From NCBI GenBank assembly GCA_964630235.1, contig CAZVUO010000002.1, positions 124,001-188,000 on the forward strand: a DNA stretch of 64,000 nt. Direction: 5' to 3'. This document shows positions 15,479 through 23,777 of this stretch, in pieces. This DNA comes from JBFLYH01 sp964630235 (GTDB lineage: Bacteria > Oederibacteriota > JAAXVQ01 > JAUVAV01). The translations under genes were made by a program, and so were the position numbers. Each line of letters opens with the position of its first letter. The first letter of the stretch is position 1. The notes beneath the pieces are model-generated. The model was given only the letters and a program-made list of their open reading frames with translations. It was not told the DNA's origin and ran no database searches.

Positions 15479-16484
15479 GCCGGTTCCTCTTCTTCTGGCC
15501 GAGCATGTGCAGAAAAGCATCCACGCGGGTGCGGGTGCGCCCGTCCAGCGGACCGACCCGGTCGCCTTCCAGGGTGAGCACAGGCAGGCGCAGGTGCTGT
15601 CTGAACCCCTGGTCCTCCATCTGGTGATGGCAAAAGGACTGGATGTAGTGGATATACCCGTCCAACTGCCGCAGTTTAGCCTGTTCCTGGATGTCCTTGA
15701 TCCTCCCAAAAATACTATACGGATAGGTATAATTCAAATATTGATCAAGTAAACCCTTGCTAAATTCGGGCATGGCGAACTGCCGCGCCACTTCATTGAA
15801 GACCACGCGGGCGTCTCGCTTCTCGAGGTAATCATAGAGGTCCGTAAACACGCCCGGCACCCCGATCAAACCCAAACGGAGCTCGTTTCCGGTGAACGAA
15901 CGCGTCGGTTTGCGCAGCAAGGCTTCCAGCTCCCAGCGGAAGTTATCCGGCGCACCCCTGAAATCCGTACAGTTGACCAGGGCCAGCAAATTCTCTTCCC
16001 CGGAATAGAGGTTCTCCTGCCAGGTCTTGCGGTCAACTTCATGGGCCAGCACGCGGACCGCGTCCAACCGTTCTTTTTCCTTTTCGACCTGGTCCCACTG
16101 CACGCCGAAATATTCCATGAGACGCTGGATTTCGTGGCGGAGCTGTTCCCGGTCCTGGTCATAAGGGTAGGAAAAAGGTATGAATTCCACGCCCAAAGGC
16201 ATGCACAATTGCAGCATGGTGGTCATGGGCGCGCAGTCCCCCTGCATGACGCCGATCACCACATTGACATTGGTATTGCGGATCACGCTGTATACACCCT
16301 TGACCCAGGCGCACACGGTCCGGGGCAAACCCTGGCGTTCCGCTTCATCCAGGAGCACATGCGCAGGATTCCAGGCGATAAATTCATTATTGAGGTCCAC
16401 GGGAACGCAGCCAGCCGCATAAATCACCTCGACGGGGATCGTGGAGGAAATGCCTATGCGTTCGCTTAAATAGGTCTTTTTCAC
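15471..16484 (-). CDS. 2-hydroxyacyl-CoA dehydratase-family [Fe-S] protein (double-cubane-cluster-like)
   Basis: The protein has 337 residues, about the length of one HgdB/BcrC-type subunit. Six cysteines are spread through it: C26 (AAGCVPVDL), C58 (RTVCAW), C84 (GVMQGDCAP), C94, C172 (LVNCTDF) and C285 (IQSFCHHQMED). The family fold holds [Fe-S] clusters that take electrons from the ATP-driven activator. There is only one such subunit here, next to one activator, whereas true dehydratases need two different subunits. That fits the double-cubane-cluster protein group. The start is GTG at 16484. The substrate is unknown. Confidence 0.82.
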   Translation of the reverse strand: MKKTYLSERIGISSTIPVEVIYAAGCVPVDLNNEFIAWNPAHVLLDEAERQGLPRTVCAWVKGVYSVIRNTNVNVVIGVMQGDCAPMTTMLQLCMPLGVEFIPFSYPYDQDREQLRHEIQRLMEYFGVQWDQVEKEKERLDAVRVLAHEVDRKTWQENLYSGEENLLALVNCTDFRGAPDNFRWELEALLRKPTRSFTGNELRLGLIGVPGVFTDLYDYLEKRDARVVFNEVARQFAMPEFSKGLLDQYLNYTYPYSIFGRIKDIQEQAKLRQLDGYIHYIQSFCHHQMEDQGFRQHLRLPVLTLEGDRVGPLDGRTRTRVDAFLHMLGQKKRNRRG

Positions 16485-16513
16485 GCTTTACCCTCGCATC
16501 GTTGCGGGCGTGT

Positions 16514-17281
16514 TTACCTGATTCCCAAGACTGGATGGACCTGAGGGATCAGCCTGGCTCTGGGATGCCTGGCCAAGGCAGCTTTGGAAAACGCGTCAAG
16601 TTTCGCGGCCAGGCGCGGAGCGCGCCAGGAAACCCCGGTCACGGGCTGCAAGATCAAATCCCACTCAGGTTTCAAAGATCCGGCCAAAGCAGCTGCCCGT
16701 TCAATCTCTCGCAGCGTGGTCTTGGTGCTAAAAACCAGCTTAACACATCCATGCTTTTGAGGATAGAAACCCATAACCCGCCGGTATTTTCCTAGCAATC
16801 GCCTCTGGCCGGTGGCAGATGGGAGCTTGATATCCAAGGATATAAAATCAACCCCGGCTATTAGTACCTTATCATAAATGTCCTCTAATCCATTTGTTTC
16901 CAATAATATTAAATTGTGTTGTAGATTTTGCTTTAATCCTGTTATAAGTCGTCCTAAAAACTTCGGTTGCTCGGTCGGCTCCCCGCCGGTTACGGCAATG
17001 CTATGAACCGGTCCACGGGCCGCCAGCAGGCGTTCAAGCCTGGGCAGTAGATCGGACACCATGACCGGGTTAGGCAGGCGGCGGCATGGTCCCTTGCCAG
17101 GGCGAAAAAACCAGTCAGAAGGCCGTTGCGCCCGGCTCCAGCGGGTGTCGCAATAGCGGCAGCGCTGTCTGCAGCCAGCCAGGCGGATGAAGAGCTGCCG
17201 TCTGCCCACCCAGCTGCCTTCTCCCTGGTGGCTGATAAAGACTTCAGAGAGATACCCGGGGGCTTCCCGTTCATTCTTCAT
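16514..17281 (-). CDS. queE: 7-carboxy-7-deazaguanine synthase (radical SAM)
   Basis: This 255-residue radical SAM enzyme converts 6-carboxytetrahydropterin to 7-carboxy-7-deazaguanine on the queuosine/archaeosine precursor route. It has the N-terminal E-V-FISHQGEGSWVG block, the cluster motif C37-x3-C41-x2-C44 (the spacing of the radical SAM motif), and AVTGGEPTEQ for SAM binding at about 125. The ATG at 17281 overlaps the stop of queD by 11 bases, consistent with coupled translation. queC and queF are not in the window. The length is at the upper end of the family (about 200-250). Confidence 0.92.
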   Translation of the reverse strand: MKNEREAPGYLSEVFISHQGEGSWVGRRQLFIRLAGCRQRCRYCDTRWSRAQRPSDWFFRPGKGPCRRLPNPVMVSDLLPRLERLLAARGPVHSIAVTGGEPTEQPKFLGRLITGLKQNLQHNLILLETNGLEDIYDKVLIAGVDFISLDIKLPSATGQRRLLGKYRRVMGFYPQKHGCVKLVFSTKTTLREIERAAALAGSLKPEWDLILQPVTGVSWRAPRLAAKLDAFSKAALARHPRARLIPQVHPVLGIR

Positions 17282-17639
17282 AGCGCGCGTAGGCCCGGGA
17301 CGATTCCCACACGGTGACCGCGTGCACCTGAACCGGAAAGCCGTCAAGCCCCTGGCGGCACTGCCGGTAGATCTCGCGGGCCAGGTTCTCGGAGGTGGGA
17401 TTGATTTCGCCGAACTCCGGCAGGCTGTTTAGAAAGGCGTGGTCAAAGCGGCTCAGGACCCGCTGCAGGGTCTGCTTCAGTTCCTTGAAATCCATGGCCA
17501 GGCCCAGGTCATCCAGCCCCTCGGTGCTGACCTCGAGGCGGACCTTCCAGTTGTGACCGTGGAAGTGTTCGCACTGGCCCTGGTATTCCCGCAGCTGGTG
17601 GGCGGCCGAAAAATCCTGTTCCACGCCGACGATAAACAT
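17271..17639 (-). CDS. queD: 6-carboxytetrahydropterin synthase
   Basis: This 122-residue PTPS-fold enzyme makes 6-carboxy-5,6,7,8-tetrahydropterin from dihydroneopterin triphosphate. The catalytic C23 lies in QGQCEHFHGHNW; zinc ligands are H14 (FSAAH), H27 and H29. The D-L-GLAMDFKELK strand and FDHAFLN motif are present, and the late PTSENLAREIY block is typical. The ATG at 17639 has AGGGGATT upstream. It is transcribed ahead of queE with an 11-base overlap and starts 11 bases after murI ends. The QueD-QueE pair supplies the middle two steps of preQ0 synthesis. Confidence 0.94.
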   Translation of the reverse strand: MFIVGVEQDFSAAHQLREYQGQCEHFHGHNWKVRLEVSTEGLDDLGLAMDFKELKQTLQRVLSRFDHAFLNSLPEFGEINPTSENLAREIYRQCRQGLDGFPVQVHAVTVWESSRAYARYEE

Positions 17640-17650
17640 GCGCAATCCCC

Positions 17651-18475
17651 TCAGACCGCGATGCGGCGAACAGGTCCCAAACGGCTGCCCCACAGGGTGG
17701 CGCCGACCTGGATGAATTGATCCGGCACGTCGGTGACCAGGAACAGTTCCCTGCCGCCGCGGCCGCCCGCCGCGGGCGCCAGCAGCCCCATGCGCTTCAA
17801 GGTTCCGCGCAGTTCCTGGGCGACTTCCTCGGCCGAGTCAATGATCCGGACCCCGGTCCCGCAGACGCGGCGGATCACGGGTTTCAAAGCCGGGTAATGG
17901 GTGCAGCCCAGGATCAGGGTGCGGATCTTTTTCCCCAGGAGGGGCCGCAGGTAAATGCGGACGACCTGTTCGGCGACCGGACCTTTGAGCCACCCTTCCT
18001 CCACCAGCGGCACGAGGAGCGGGCAGGCCCGAGAGAACACTTTTGAACCGGGTTTCAGCCGGTTGATGGTCTTGGGGTAGAGCATGGAATGCACGGTGGC
18101 CCGGGTGCCGATCACGCCGACCGGTCCCGGCGCCGAACCCGCGGTTGCGGCCCTGGCCCCGGGCAGGATCACGCCCAGAATGGGGATCTTCAGCATCCGC
18201 CGGAGCGCGGGCAAGCTGTAGGCCGAGGCCGTGTTGCACGCCACCACCAAGGCTTTGATCTTGCGCTCGAGGAGCCGGCGGACGCACTCCCGGGTAAACC
18301 GGACCACGGTCTCCCCGGCCTTGCTGCCGTACGGCGTCCGGGCCGTGTCGCCCAGATAAACAAGGTGTTCGTCCGGCAGGGCGCGGCGGATGGCGCGCAT
18401 GACCGTGAGCCCCCCCACGCCGGAGTCAAAAATCCCGATCGGCCGGAACTGCTGGATGCGGGCGTTCAGCGCCAT
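17651..18475 (-). CDS. murI: Glutamate racemase
   Basis: This 274-residue racemase makes D-glutamate for peptidoglycan. It has FDSGVGGLTV at 16-25, the first catalytic cysteine C80 in VVACNTASA, and the second, C191, in LGCTHYPAL. Y-G-DTARTPYGSK and the central G-V-IGTRATV block are also present. The start at 18475 overlaps the end of cimA by ten bases. The final residues (about 250-274) run past the core fold. Cytoplasmic; the enzyme supports a peptidoglycan-containing envelope. Confidence 0.94.
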   Translation of the reverse strand: MALNARIQQFRPIGIFDSGVGGLTVMRAIRRALPDEHLVYLGDTARTPYGSKAGETVVRFTRECVRRLLERKIKALVVACNTASAYSLPALRRMLKIPILGVILPGARAATAGSAPGPVGVIGTRATVHSMLYPKTINRLKPGSKVFSRACPLLVPLVEEGWLKGPVAEQVVRIYLRPLLGKKIRTLILGCTHYPALKPVIRRVCGTGVRIIDSAEEVAQELRGTLKRMGLLAPAAGGRGGRELFLVTDVPDQFIQVGATLWGSRLGPVRRIAV

Positions 18476-20037
18476 TGCCGGTCCGACCGGAGCTTGTATT
18501 CGATGGAATCAGCCAGCGCTTCCCAGGAGGCTTCGATGATATTGGTCGAGACGCCCACCGTGCCCCACGCCGTGCGTTCATCCTGGCTTTCGATGAAGAC
18601 CCTCACCCTGGATGCGGTCCCGGTCTTGGAATCGAGCACGCGCACCTTGAAATCCACCAGGCGCATTTTTCGCAGCTTGGGAAAGTAGGGTTCCAGCGCC
18701 TTGCGCAGGGCGCTGTCCAGGGCGTTGACCGGCCCGTCGCCTTCGGCCGCGGTATGCACCAGCTTCCCCTGGATCCTCAGTTTCAGGGTGGCTTCGGTCA
18801 CCAGTTTTTCCTCGCGCTGCTCCACGATGACCCGATACCCTTCCAGGTCGTAGAACGGCCGGTTCTGCTTGAGCTGCCGTTCCATGAGCAGGCGGAAGCT
18901 GGCGTCGGCGCCTTCATATTTATAGCCGCCGTGTTCGAGCTGTTTGACCCGGTCAATGATCTTCCTGGCTTCTTCGGAGCCGGCCTTGAGGTCCACGCCC
19001 ATCTGGTTGGCTTTAAACAGGACCGAGGCCACGCCCGCCTGCTCCGAAATAATCAACCGCCGTTCGTTGCCGACCAGCTTGGGCGCGACGTGCTCGTAGG
19101 AGAGCGGGGTTTTGCGCACCGCGTCCACGTGCAGCCCGCCTTTGTGCGCGAAGGCGTTCAGCCCGACATAGGGATTGTATTCCCTGGGCAGGACATTGGC
19201 GATCTCGGTCACCGCCCTGGAGACCATGGTCAGTTTGGCCAACTTGGCGGGCGGCAGACAGGACATGTCCAGTTTGAGCTGCAGATTGGGGATGAGTGAA
19301 CAGAGATTGGCGTTCCCGCAGCGCTCGCCGTAGCCGTTGATCGTGCCCTGGACCATCCGGGCGCCGGCGCGCACCGCGGCCAACGAGTTGCCCACGGCCA
19401 GTTCAGTGTCATTGTGCGCATGGATGCCCAGGGGCGTTTTCACCGCCGCCCGCACGGTGCTGGTGACAGTCCGTATGTATTCCGGCATGGTGCCGCCGTT
19501 GGTGTCGCACATCACCAGCCAGGACGCACCCGCTTCGGCCGCGACTTTCAGCACCTCGAGGGCATAGCCGGCATTGGCCTGGTAGGCGTCGAAGAAGTGC
19601 TCGGCGTCAAAAAAAACTTCGCGCTTTTTCGAAACCAGGTAATGGACGCTGTCCTTGATCATGCGCAGGTTTTCTTCAAGCGTCGTGCGCAGTACCTCGC
19701 GCACATGCAGGTCCCAGGTCTTTCCCACCAGCGCGATGACCGGCGCGCCCGTGTCCAGCAGGGTCTGGATCGCCGGGTCCTGGTCCACCCGGTATTTGGC
19801 CCTCCGGGTGCTGCCAAAAGCCACCAGCCGGGCATGCCGGAGCGGCTTTTTTTTGATCCGCTGGTAAAATTCGAGATCCTTGGCATTGCCGGGCGCGGGG
19901 TATCCGCCCTCGATGTAGTGGACGCCCAGGTCGTCAAGCAATCGGGCAATGGCCAGCTTGTCCTCCAGGGAGAATGCTATCTCCTCGGCCTGGGCCCCGT
20001 CCCGCAGGGTGGTATCATAGACCATGATCTTCGACAT
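18466..20037 (-). CDS. cimA: (R)-citramalate synthase
   Basis: This 523-residue enzyme is of CimA length. It condenses pyruvate and acetyl-CoA to citramalate, the start of the threonine-independent isoleucine route. The LeuA-type barrel opens with YDTTLRDGAQAE, and C-D-TNGGTMPEY and IHAHNDTELAVGNSLAA supply metal and substrate residues. NGYGERCGNANL follows, then a C-terminal LeuA dimer/regulatory domain (about 390-523), suggesting feedback control as in homologues. The ATG at 20037 starts one base past the recJ stop. 2-Isopropylmalate synthase is the alternative, but the N-terminal sequence and the G-Y-P-AP motif fit CimA. Confidence 0.9.
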   Translation of the reverse strand: MSKIMVYDTTLRDGAQAEEIAFSLEDKLAIARLLDDLGVHYIEGGYPAPGNAKDLEFYQRIKKKPLRHARLVAFGSTRRAKYRVDQDPAIQTLLDTGAPVIALVGKTWDLHVREVLRTTLEENLRMIKDSVHYLVSKKREVFFDAEHFFDAYQANAGYALEVLKVAAEAGASWLVMCDTNGGTMPEYIRTVTSTVRAAVKTPLGIHAHNDTELAVGNSLAAVRAGARMVQGTINGYGERCGNANLCSLIPNLQLKLDMSCLPPAKLAKLTMVSRAVTEIANVLPREYNPYVGLNAFAHKGGLHVDAVRKTPLSYEHVAPKLVGNERRLIISEQAGVASVLFKANQMGVDLKAGSEEARKIIDRVKQLEHGGYKYEGADASFRLLMERQLKQNRPFYDLEGYRVIVEQREEKLVTEATLKLRIQGKLVHTAAEGDGPVNALDSALRKALEPYFPKLRKMRLVDFKVRVLDSKTGTASRVRVFIESQDERTAWGTVGVSTNIIEASWEALADSIEYKLRSDRQWR

Positions 20038-20038
20038 G

Positions 20039-21757
20039 TCAGCGCCCTTTCCCGCCGCCGGTTGTCGAGGAACGGAAATCCTTGATTTCAACCTGAAGCG
20101 TGCTGGTTTGATTCCAGACATTTTCCGACGCAAATCCGGCAATATCAATCAAATTATGCAGGGCCGCGTCGGAAACCCTCTGGGCCAGACCGAACCCGAT
20201 CGCATCCAGGAAGCGGCCTCGGCTGTCCCTGAGCTTGAGTTTCAGGTGCTTCTCCCCCGCCACCCGGGGCGGGAGGCAGACCTCCAATCCCGTGAACGCC
20301 AGCAGGGGCCGCGGGTTCTGAAACCCGAACGGTTCGAACTGGCGCAGTTCGGCGATCAGGCGTGGAGAGAGGTCCGCGACCCCGGCCAGCGCATCCAGGC
20401 TCAGGCGCGGGGCCAGTGTCACCCCGGCCAGCCGGCTTGCGGCCTCGGCCTGAAGGGCCGTGTCAAACGCCCCCAGATTGTCTTCCCCGAGAGACACCCC
20501 GGCGGCCAGTTCATGGCCGCCCCACTGCCGCAGAAGCCCGGCCACGCCGGCCAGAACCTCGTGCAGGGGAAAACCGGCGACGCTGCGGGCCGATCCGCGA
20601 AGATGCTGCTTTTCGCGGGTCAGCACGAAACAGGGACGCCCGTACTTTTCGCAAAGGCGGGAGGCTGCCAGCCCGACCACGCCGGTCGGCCAATCCCGCC
20701 CCACCGCCAAAAGCACGCGGGGCAATTCCGGCTGGGCTTCGATCTGGGCCTCGGCCTGGGCCAGCACTTCCTGTTCCAACCCCTGCCGCGCCTGGTTTTG
20801 CTCCTGAAGAAAGGCGGCCAGCGCCTCGGCCCCGGCCGCGTCCTGGGCAAGGAGCAAGTCCAGCCCCTGGCGCGCGTCTCCCAGGCGGCCGGCGGCGTTG
20901 AGCCGGGGGCCCAGTCTAAACGCCACATCCACGGACCCGATGGGCCGGTCTCCCAGTCCCGCGGTTCTGGCCAGGGCTCGAAGCCCCAAGCGCTGACCGC
21001 GATTCATGACCGCGAGGCCGGCGCGGACCAACAGGCGGTTTTCTCCCAATAGCGGCACGACGTCCGCGACCGTCCCCAATGCCACCAGGTCCAAAAACCG
21101 GCGCATCTGCTCCGGATCCTGTTCGCCCAAGGCCGCCGCCGCGGCGCGCGCCACCTGAAACGCCACGCCCACGCCGGCCAAAGACCGTAGATCCGCGTCC
21201 GTTCCCAGCTTGGGATTGACGACGACCAGCGCATCCGGCAGCTGGACGCCGGCTTCGTGGTGGTCCGTGACCACCACGTCCAGGCCCCGCGCGCGAGCGA
21301 GCGCAACCTCCACGGCGGCCGTGATCCCGCAGTCCACGGTCACCAGCAGGCGCGCGCCGGAAGCGGCGATCGCCTCCACGGCCGCCGCGTGCAGGCCGTA
21401 CCCGTTCTCCATGCGGTGCGGCAGATACGCGTCCGCGGTCCCCCCGCGGGACCGAATAAATTCCAGCAGGAGCGCGGTGGCGGAGAGCCCGTCCACGTCA
21501 TAGTCGCCGTACACCGCGATCCGTTCCCCGCCGCGCACGGCCTGGGCCAGGCGCTGCCCGGCCGCTTCGGCGCCGGGGATATCCGTGTATGGCCTGAAGC
21601 GGGGAGCCGGCGGCTGTAAAAAAAGCCGCGCCCGCTCCTCGTCCAGCCCCCGGCGCAGCAGAATTTCAGCCACCAGCGGCAGGACGTTCAACGCGCGGGC
21701 CAGCGCTTCGATCCTCTCCGGGTTGACCGGAGCAGGATCCATCCATTGTTTTTTCAT
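20039..21757 (-). CDS. recJ: Single-stranded-DNA exonuclease RecJ
   Basis: This protein of about 572 residues degrades single-stranded DNA 5'-3' in recombination and mismatch repair. The DHH motifs are intact: VYGDYDVDGLSATALL, the H-R-ENGYGL loop, LVTVDCGI, and VVTDHHEA. DHHA1 follows with L-G-PRLNAAGRLGDA, and then the R-G-SARSV and GGHELAAG blocks and an OB-type C-terminal domain. The ATG at 21757 (MKKQWMDP) is preferred; two earlier in-frame ATGs would add 5 or 26 residues without family similarity or a ribosome site. It is followed by cimA after one base. Confidence 0.93.
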   Translation of the reverse strand: MKKQWMDPAPVNPERIEALARALNVLPLVAEILLRRGLDEERARLFLQPPAPRFRPYTDIPGAEAAGQRLAQAVRGGERIAVYGDYDVDGLSATALLLEFIRSRGGTADAYLPHRMENGYGLHAAAVEAIAASGARLLVTVDCGITAAVEVALARARGLDVVVTDHHEAGVQLPDALVVVNPKLGTDADLRSLAGVGVAFQVARAAAAALGEQDPEQMRRFLDLVALGTVADVVPLLGENRLLVRAGLAVMNRGQRLGLRALARTAGLGDRPIGSVDVAFRLGPRLNAAGRLGDARQGLDLLLAQDAAGAEALAAFLQEQNQARQGLEQEVLAQAEAQIEAQPELPRVLLAVGRDWPTGVVGLAASRLCEKYGRPCFVLTREKQHLRGSARSVAGFPLHEVLAGVAGLLRQWGGHELAAGVSLGEDNLGAFDTALQAEAASRLAGVTLAPRLSLDALAGVADLSPRLIAELRQFEPFGFQNPRPLLAFTGLEVCLPPRVAGEKHLKLKLRDSRGRFLDAIGFGLAQRVSDAALHNLIDIAGFASENVWNQTSTLQVEIKDFRSSTTGGGKGR

Positions 21758-21851
21758 GCCTGAAGCTCGCATTTCTGAATAATGCCGGAAAATCAGCGGT
21801 GGGGAAACGGGACGGCCGCCGGAAGGTGACTGCAATAAGCGCGCGCCGCCC

Positions 21852-23654
21852 TCAGGTGGAAACCCTCAGCAGTTCTTCGTAGGAGGTCACGCCGGCCAGC
21901 GCTTTTTTCGCCACCAAAGTCCGCAAGGAGATGAACCCCGGCGTTTCGGCAATCGTCTTTTTCATGACCGCGGCCGGCGCCTTGCTGAACACCATCTCTC
22001 GCAACCCTTCCCGGACCGGGATAATTTCAAAAACCGCCTGCCGCCCGCGATAGCCGGTCTGCGAACAATTCTCACAGCCCTTGCCCCGGTACAGCATCAC
22101 CTTGCGCCCGGCCGGCGCGCCCAAATACTTGGTGATCTCGGCCGACGCTTCGTAGCTCTCCTTGCACTGGCTGCAGATCACGCGCACCAGGCGCTGGTTG
22201 ACCACCGCGCTCAGGGACGATCCGACCAGGTACGTTTCCAACCCCATGTTGATCAAGTATTGGATCGCGGCCACACCGTCATTGGCATGCAGGGGAGCGA
22301 TGACCAGATGTCCCGTAGGCACCGCGTCCAGCACCAGGCGCGCCAGTTCCACGTCGTTCAGCCCGCCCACCAGCAGCACGTCGGCATCCTGCGCCAGCAT
22401 CGCTTTCACGCCGGAGAGATAGGTCACGCCGCGTTTTTCGTTGACCATGACCTGGTTGATGCCCGGCAGGGAGTGATCCGCCGCTTCGTCCACGGACGAA
22501 ACATTGCGGCTGGGCTGATTGAGCGCATTTAAGGTGGCATAGGCGGTCGTGGATTTGCCGGATTGCCGCGGGCCGCTGAGGATGATCAGGCCGTACGGCT
22601 GGGCCAGCAGGCGGCGATAGGTTTCCAGCTGGGGAGCTTCCATGCCCAGTTTTTCCAGATCCAGGGCCACGCCATCGGCGTTCAAGATGTGCATCACGAC
22701 TTTCTCGCCCCAGAGGGTGGGCGCGATAAAAATGGAAAGCGTGACCTCGCGTCCTGGAATTTTCAGCCGCAGGCGGCCTTGCTGGGCCTGTCCCTTGGCC
22801 TGGGTGTCCATTTCCGCCATGGTTTTCAGGCGCACGGCCAGCGCATTAGCCAGAGACCGCGGCGGCGATTGCACTTCCTGCAGCACCCCGTCAATCCGCC
22901 AGCGGATGCGAAAACTTTTTTCGTACGGCTCGAAATGGATATCCGTGGCATTCACTTTGGAGGCTTCGGCCAGCACGCTGGTGAGAAAATTGATGACCGG
23001 CGTGTCGCCCGGCCCGCTGGCCGTGGCCGTGGGGATGGCGGACATCGGTTCGGGCCCGCTGTCCGCCGACGAAGCGGCCGCGGCCGCGGCGGCCGCCATG
23101 CTGGACGCCGGCGGCGCCGAGGCCGCAGCAGGCTTGGCCGCCAGGGTGGGCGGCGCCGCGCCGAAGGTATCGTCGCTGACCGAGGCTTTCACCAGTTCTC
23201 CGGTCTCCTCTTCCTTGAAACCGAACTGCTTATCCAGCGCTGTCTTGATCTCCTTTTCCGAGGAAAGGCGCAATTCCAGGTCGCAGCGGGTGGTCAGCTT
23301 GATGTCGTCCGCCACGAACACGTTGGTGGGATCGGCCATGGCGATGGTCAGGGTGTTCCCTTTTTTACTCAGGGGAATGACATGCTGGGTCCGCATGAGG
23401 GTTTCCGGCATCAACTTCAGCAAGGCCGGCTGGATGTTCTGCATTTCGGCCAGCGAAACGTACGGAACGCCCATCTGCGTGCCCAGGAAGGCCATGAGAA
23501 CCTCGAGCGTGACATACCCCTTGCGCACCAGGACCTCGCCGACCTTCTCGCCGGTCACTTTCTGTTCCTGAAGGCATTCCTGGAGCTGTTCCTGGGTGAT
23601 GATCTCCTCGTCCAGGAGCATCTCGCCGATCCGGTGTCCTTTGCTGGTCGCCAT
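21852..23654 (-). CDS. PilB/GspE-type secretion ATPase with degenerate catalytic motifs
   Basis: The protein has 600 residues. An N-terminal GspE_N/MshEN-like domain (1-145) is followed by an Ala-rich linker (about 165-215), the N2 domain (DIHFEPYE, 238-245) and the ATPase domain. The overall fold is that of ATPases that power type IV pili or type II secretion. Walker A is SGPRQSGKS (360-368). The Asp box reads VDEAADHSLPG where VEDPVEYxLPG is usual. Walker B reads LLVGGLND, not LVGEIRD, so the catalytic Glu is lost. The usual arginine fingers (AERRxPQDGR) are AQAKGQAQQGR-like. The His box (PTGHLVIAPLHAND) and the tetracysteine site (C494, C497, C527, C530) are kept. The ATG has GGAGG upstream. 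It sits beside an Hsp70 gene. Confidence 0.88.
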   Translation of the reverse strand: MATSKGHRIGEMLLDEEIITQEQLQECLQEQKVTGEKVGEVLVRKGYVTLEVLMAFLGTQMGVPYVSLAEMQNIQPALLKLMPETLMRTQHVIPLSKKGNTLTIAMADPTNVFVADDIKLTTRCDLELRLSSEKEIKTALDKQFGFKEEETGELVKASVSDDTFGAAPPTLAAKPAAASAPPASSMAAAAAAAASSADSGPEPMSAIPTATASGPGDTPVINFLTSVLAEASKVNATDIHFEPYEKSFRIRWRIDGVLQEVQSPPRSLANALAVRLKTMAEMDTQAKGQAQQGRLRLKIPGREVTLSIFIAPTLWGEKVVMHILNADGVALDLEKLGMEAPQLETYRRLLAQPYGLIILSGPRQSGKSTTAYATLNALNQPSRNVSSVDEAADHSLPGINQVMVNEKRGVTYLSGVKAMLAQDADVLLVGGLNDVELARLVLDAVPTGHLVIAPLHANDGVAAIQYLINMGLETYLVGSSLSAVVNQRLVRVICSQCKESYEASAEITKYLGAPAGRKVMLYRGKGCENCSQTGYRGRQAVFEIIPVREGLREMVFSKAPAAVMKKTIAETPGFISLRTLVAKKALAGVTSYEELLRVST

Positions 23655-23693
23655 AGTTCCTCCGCTTTCACTGCTCCACCGAAAGCGGAGGAG

Positions 23694-23766
23694 CAGAGCA
23701 ATGGAGCAATAGACAATAGCGCAAGAGAGCTCCAGTGCGGTCTATTGTTCTACTGCCCGATTTTCA
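23694..23766. repeat. A/T-rich palindromic core repeat, copy 5 (diverged)
   Basis: AGAGCAATGGAGCAATAG and then GCTCCAGTGCGGTCTATT match the core repeat at 12626-12704 with paired changes (the two blocks still complement each other: GCAATGGAGC against GCTCCAGTGC, one mismatch). It lies in the 123-base gap between the Hsp70 gene and the PilB-like gene. Confidence 0.7.
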
Positions 23767-23777
23767 TCGTCCGTTTG

